64,000 nt of DNA from Brachypterus glaber (Eukaryota; Arthropoda; Insecta; Coleoptera; Kateretidae), in NCBI GenBank assembly GCA_958510825.1, contig OY294048.1, positions 26,980,680 to 27,044,679 of the forward strand, in the 5' to 3' direction. The notes under the pieces were generated by a model that was not told where the DNA came from, searched no databases, and saw only the letters and a list, made by a program, of their open reading frames with translations. A program made the translations under genes and the position numbers. Numbering within the stretch: position 1 is the stretch's first letter; every line of letters starts with the position of its first letter. Positions 60,490-64,000 of the stretch are shown here, piece after piece.

Positions 60490-61606
60490 CACATAGTTCC
60501 CCAGGAAAATTTAGATGAACAAAATTGAAGAAAGAAACGGATGATGGATCCTTGTAGCGGACGGTCTGGGCATTATAGAACCACTCACAGTGAAATCTCA
60601 AAGGTTCATATTTGGGAGATAATGGCTTAACATTTCTTCAGGATGAACAAGATGAATATTGATTTTAATACTATTTTTTACCTAGATTTCAAATCCGTCT
60701 GTAAAACTGAGCTATTTGCATTACGAAGAAAAACACGTTTTTAAAATTGCAAAAACCGTTTTAAACCCTAAATAGTTTTTTTTATGTCGGTGCAGTGGAT
60801 ATGTGTGGCGCAAAATATATTTATATTCAGATTGGGTTTTTTGCATGTATACCGTGTACTATAATAAAACAAGATTTGTGTATATCGGTATATAATAGCT
60901 AAAATCTGCAGATTTTATCGTATATCGGTATATAATAGCTAAAATCTGCAGATTTTATCTATTATATACCGATATACACAAATCTTGTTTTATTATATTT
61001 ATATTCTTCCACTTTTAGAATATTGAAAATTAAAACACGAAACACTTTTAGTCCTTAAGAACCTTAAATAATTCTAAGATTTTTTTTATACAAACTCAGA
61101 ATTTTACTTTGTTGGCCAATTGATCTGTCAAACTCACTGTTTGTCAAATTAATTTAAATACAAAATCAAATAAACAGCGCTCCTTAAAAATTTAAAAGAA
61201 AAATGTAATGTTGCGATATTTAATATTATATTAAGTATTAAATAATAATTTAAAAGCAAAAATAATTGCGTAAAAATGATCAAAAATTTGACGTCTTGCC
61301 AAAAACACCCAACATAGTAAAATTCTGAATCTGCAATAATTTCATACAAATGTGTTTTTCTTCGTAATACAAACGGATTTGAAATGTAGGTGAAAAAAAG
61401 TATTAAAATCAATATTTGATTGTGGAGTATCAGCGATTGGTTTAAGTCTGGTTCATCCTGAAGAAATGTTAAGCCATTATCTTCCAAATATGAACCTTTG
61501 AGATTTCACTGTGAGTGGTTATATAATGTCCAGACCGTCCGCTACAAGGATCCATCGTCCGTTTCTTTCGTTTTTTTGCTCGTCTAAATTTTCCTGGGGA
61601 ACTGTG
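60490..61606. mobile_element. Foldback family F, copy 3, 1.1 kb
   Basis: Best-preserved ends: CACATAGTTCCCCAGGAAAA and TTTTCCTGGGGAACTGTG. Arms carry GATGGATCCTTGTAGCGGAC. A perfect palindrome sits in its centre (60860-60996). It ends 69 bp from a drpr splice donor. Confidence 0.85.
60860..60996. repeat. Near-perfect palindrome with internal 40-bp duplication
   Basis: TATAATAAAACAAGATTTGT...TATATCGGTATATAATAG, then a 40-bp unit (GTATATCGGTATATAATAGC...GCAGATTTTATC) twice in tandem, then the complement ending AATCTTGTTTTATTATA. I could see no mismatches in the arms. Confidence 0.85.
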
Positions 61607-61675
61607 TCATGATAACGCTAAAAAACAGCTGTCTCAAGCGGCATACCCTTTATAATCTGTTTAAATTTTGATTAC

Positions 61676-61870
61676 CTTTTGGAGCCAATTCGTCATCTTC
61701 AGTGGAACAGCATGCTATTGGCATTCCGAGTCTGGCCCTTTGCAAGTCAGCGTTATTTGTTTTTTGAAGATTGTTGCGAATTGTGTTAGTGTTATTCAAC
61801 AACTGTTCATTGTCTCTTCTTCCGCTTCCTCCTTGATATGAATAGACAGGATTGTCAAAGTGGTTGCGTT
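61676..61870 (-). CDS. drpr: draper cytoplasmic exon with NPxY motif
   Basis: Reads on the - strand from an acceptor TTTGATTTTAG (AG at 61871-61872) to a donor AAAAG|GTAATC (GT at 61674-61675), 195 bp. It enters in phase 1 and exits with one base (G), which the next exon completes as GGA. The 64-residue product begins RNHFDNPVYSYQGGSGRR. NPVY is the NPxY phosphotyrosine/PTB-binding motif that, in Draper/CED-1/MEGF10, recruits the Ced-6/GULP adaptor. The rest is polar and Asn-rich and includes a CC pair. Draper is the phagocytic receptor of glia and haemocytes for apoptotic cells and neuronal debris. Identification rests on the motif order over three frame-compatible exons. The transmembrane and EGF exons are not visible before 64000. 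Confidence 0.85.
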
Positions 61871-61903
61871 CTAAAATCAAATGCGTAAGGTGTAATTTTG
61901 TAT

Positions 61904-62470
61904 ACCGAGAGGTGCAAAAGTCACCCCCCCCCCTCTTAATTTTGAACGAATTGAGATATCGAATTCAAATTTAGAACACTTAAATAAAACAACCCAAACT
62001 ATCTTTTCGCATATATTTGATATTTTCATCTCTTAAAATGTAGACTGGGGTACATTTTTTTGCTAAAAAATCCGACTTTTGAAGATTTTTTTTGGGTAAG
62101 TTTTTATTTATATTAACTAAAATTAGTTTAAAAGTATAATTAACGTTTTTGAAACATTAATAATTAATTTTTCAAAAACTGTTAATTTTTTTGAAGAAAT
62201 TTTGACGAAAATACCCATTTTCAACTCCATTTAAAACCCCCAAAATAAATATTTAAAAAAATTAAAATTATATGGTTAAATAGAGAATTTTATAAGCTTT
62301 AAAATGATGTATCCATTTATGTATCCGACCATGCCCCCCTGTCCACAATTTAAGAGCTGAAAATATAAAATATAAAGATAGTTTAAGTTGTCTTAGTTAA
62401 GTGTTCTAAATTTAAAATCGATACCTCAACTCCTTCAAAAGTTAAGAGGGGGAAGGTGACTTTTGGACCG
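61904..62470. mobile_element. Foldback family G, copy 2, 567 bp
   Basis: Ends ACCGAGAGGTGCAAAAGTCA with a C-run and the complement GGTGACTTTTGGACCG. It matches 49241-49885. It starts about 33 bp upstream (on the - strand) of a drpr splice acceptor. Confidence 0.78.
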
Positions 62471-62795
62471 TAGAATAAACAATATAAATGGTTTGGGATT
62501 ATTAAAATTTGAAGTAGATCGTATTACACAACTTTACAAAATAGGCTCAACATTTTGCTCTGGGAAACGGAAAGTTGGACCTTATAGAATTTTTTTTCCC
62601 GAGTCCGAATCTGCTTTCAGAATTTTTAAAAAATTATTTTTTGTTTATTAAAATTAGTTTCAATATGTAGTTTTTTATTACGAATTCAAATATTAACTTT
62701 TTTTTCTATCACGTGCTGATTTTTAGAAAAATACATTTAAAGTTTCATGCTCTTGCAACTTTTTCCTTTTTCGGTAATTTTTTAAGCACATTTAA

Positions 62796-63219
62796 TAGGT
62801 TGACTGCCATATGCACCAATATACAGTCATATCCTTACGATATCTGCCATGAAATACCCGAATGGGTCTTTTTGGCCACGGTGTATTTTTTGTTAAACCG
62901 TTATAACCGCTTTTTTAGCAATGTTTTGACGTTGCATGTCAAATATGACGTGTACCCCAAAGTGGTACTTATGGCCTCATCAATAAAATCCGTCTAAAAA
63001 AATAATAGGCTAAATTTAAAATGTTGGTCTGGGAGACCCAATCATTAAGTTTCCCATATAAAAGCGTGTAGTATAGAGTCACACAGTATGATTTATTTCA
63101 TCGCGCGCTGTGCACCAAATAGGTTCACAATTGGCCAATGGCAAATATTGCTGTGCACCTATATGGTTCACAAAACACATGATGGCAAAGACGCCAAAAT
63201 CAGCTTGGCAGTCAACCTA
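62796..63219. mobile_element. TTAA-flanked MITE, 424 bp
   Basis: TTAA on both sides (62792-62795 and 63220-63223) and ends TAGGTTGACTGCCA / TGGCAGTCAACCTA. A TTAA target is typical of piggyBac (and Kolobok). The frame at 62713-62997 crosses its left end and is not a gene. Confidence 0.82.
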
Positions 63220-63267
63220 TTAAACAAAAAAATTGTAAACTTAAATTTGTGTTTGTTGTAAAAATTG

Positions 63268-63562
63268 GATACGTTCTACTGTACAAGTAAAGCAAAACCG
63301 TGATAACATTAATATGTTTTAAGCCTCCAGTTACGAGACACTGTTTTCTTTACTTGCATATTTCTTAATTTCGTAAGCGTCACATAAATTTAAAGTTCTC
63401 GGCTAGGATATTCACATTGTTTTGAGACACTTTTGCTTCACATAAAATCAATGATCCCATCCGAGAACTCAATGATCCCATCCGAGGACTTTGTTGATAT
63501 CGTAAGCGTCACATATTAATGTTATCACTATTTTGCTTTACTTGTACAGTAGAACGTATTTA
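63268..63562. mobile_element. MITE, 295 bp
   Basis: Arms of about 50 bp: ATACGTTCTACTGTACAAGTAAAGC... and the complement ending GTACAGTAGAACGTAT. The interior repeats CGTAAGCGTCACAT and AATGATCCCATCCGAG. Confidence 0.8.
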
Positions 63563-63627
63563 ACAATGATCCCAGCCAGGAACTTTAAATTTTATTTATT
63601 TTCTGATTCACTTTCGAAACCCATGAA

Positions 63628-64000
63628 TTTTTGTCACAATTGTAACGATTTTTGTTGGGATTTTCCTCACGATTTGACACGATTTCCTCACAATTGTTAC
63701 GATTTTTGTTGGGATTTTCTTCACGATTTCTTACTATTTTGCCACAATTGTCACGATTTTTGTTGGGATTTTCCTCACGATTTCTCAGTATTTCCTCACA
63801 ATTGTCACGATTTTTGTTGGGATTTACCTCACGATTTCTCCCGATTTCCTCACAATTATCACGATTTTTATTTGGATTTTCCTCACGATTTCTCACAATT
63901 TTGTCACAATTGTCACGATTTTTGTTAGGATTTTCCTCACGATTTCTCAAGATTTTGTTACAGTTGTCGCGATTTTTGTTGGGATTGTCTTCACTATTTC
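63628..64000. repeat. 54-bp minisatellite running off the window
   Basis: At least six units with the landmark TTTTTGTTGGGATTTTCCTC every 54 bp (63653, 63707, 63761 and so on). Because 54 is a multiple of three, both strands stay open: - strand NREENPNKNRDNCEEIVR and + strand CHDFCWDFPHDFS-like repeats. No splice or start signal supports translation. Confidence 0.85.

Larger units (their letters stand above)
58827..61675 (-). other. drpr: draper intron (2.85 kb)
   Basis: Intron between the NPxY and ITAM exons, bounded by GT (61674-61675) and AG (58827-58828) on the - strand. It holds a truncated LINE with target-site duplication (59152-59955) and a foldback element (60490-61606) that ends about 69 bp from the splice donor. 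Confidence 0.85.

Noticed and set aside
63585..63950. Long Asn/Glu/Arg repeat protein on the - strand
   Set aside because: Explained by a 54-bp minisatellite; the + strand is equally open.
63628..64000. CRISPR-like array
   Set aside because: Units are contiguous with no unique spacers, and the sequence is from an animal nuclear genome.

Overview
This window is AT-rich animal nuclear DNA, almost certainly from an insect with a large, transposon-laden genome. The evidence is intron-split coding exons with GT-AG borders, a recognisable draper tail, a second insect-type membrane-protein gene, non-LTR retrotransposons, Tc1 and Helitron relics, a tRNA-headed SINE and dozens of foldback/MITE elements. 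The order (beetle, bug or other) cannot be settled from what is visible. No bacterial-type gene organisation, CRISPR array or RNA gene other than SINE heads was found.

Two host genes are present, both partial and converging. On the + strand, the last three coding exons (5651-6479, 8140-8489, 11505-11850) encode the C-terminal half of a type I membrane protein. It has four cysteine-rich modules of the ephrin-receptor-like (GCC2/GCC3) type, two EGF-like modules, one transmembrane helix and a conserved-looking cytoplasmic tail of about 115 residues. On the - strand, three exons (61676-61870, 58686-58826, 47204-47370) join in frame into a cytoplasmic tail with an NPxY motif, an exact ITAM and a further tyrosine pair. 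This is the signalling end of the engulfment receptor Draper/MEGF10. Its extracellular and membrane exons lie beyond 64000.

The 35 kb between the two genes (11.9-47.2 kb), and all introns, are mostly mobile-element debris. Main blocks are: 5'-truncated LINE tails at 21.5-22.4, 26.8-27.4, 28.1-28.8, 51.6-52.2 and 59.2-60.0 kb (two with clear target-site duplications); a Tc1 transposase relic at 7.7-8.0 kb; a Helitron with a Pif1-helicase remnant at 40.2-41.8 kb nested in another foldback; two SINE copies at 22.6 and 34.4 kb; many foldback elements of 0.1-3 kb; tandem duplications at 3.5-4.2 and 12.5-13.3 kb; and a 54-bp minisatellite running off the right edge.

The most unusual recurring pattern is that several unrelated foldback families carry arrays of one short motif, palindromic in most of them, in their arms (AACGTT, TTCTTAGAA, TGACGTCA-like, AATCCTAGGATT, TACCGCG). 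A second pattern is a foldback family seen three times whose arms carry a partly conserved reading frame. One drpr exon is squeezed between two foldback elements, with about 33 and 69 bp of free intron on its two sides.
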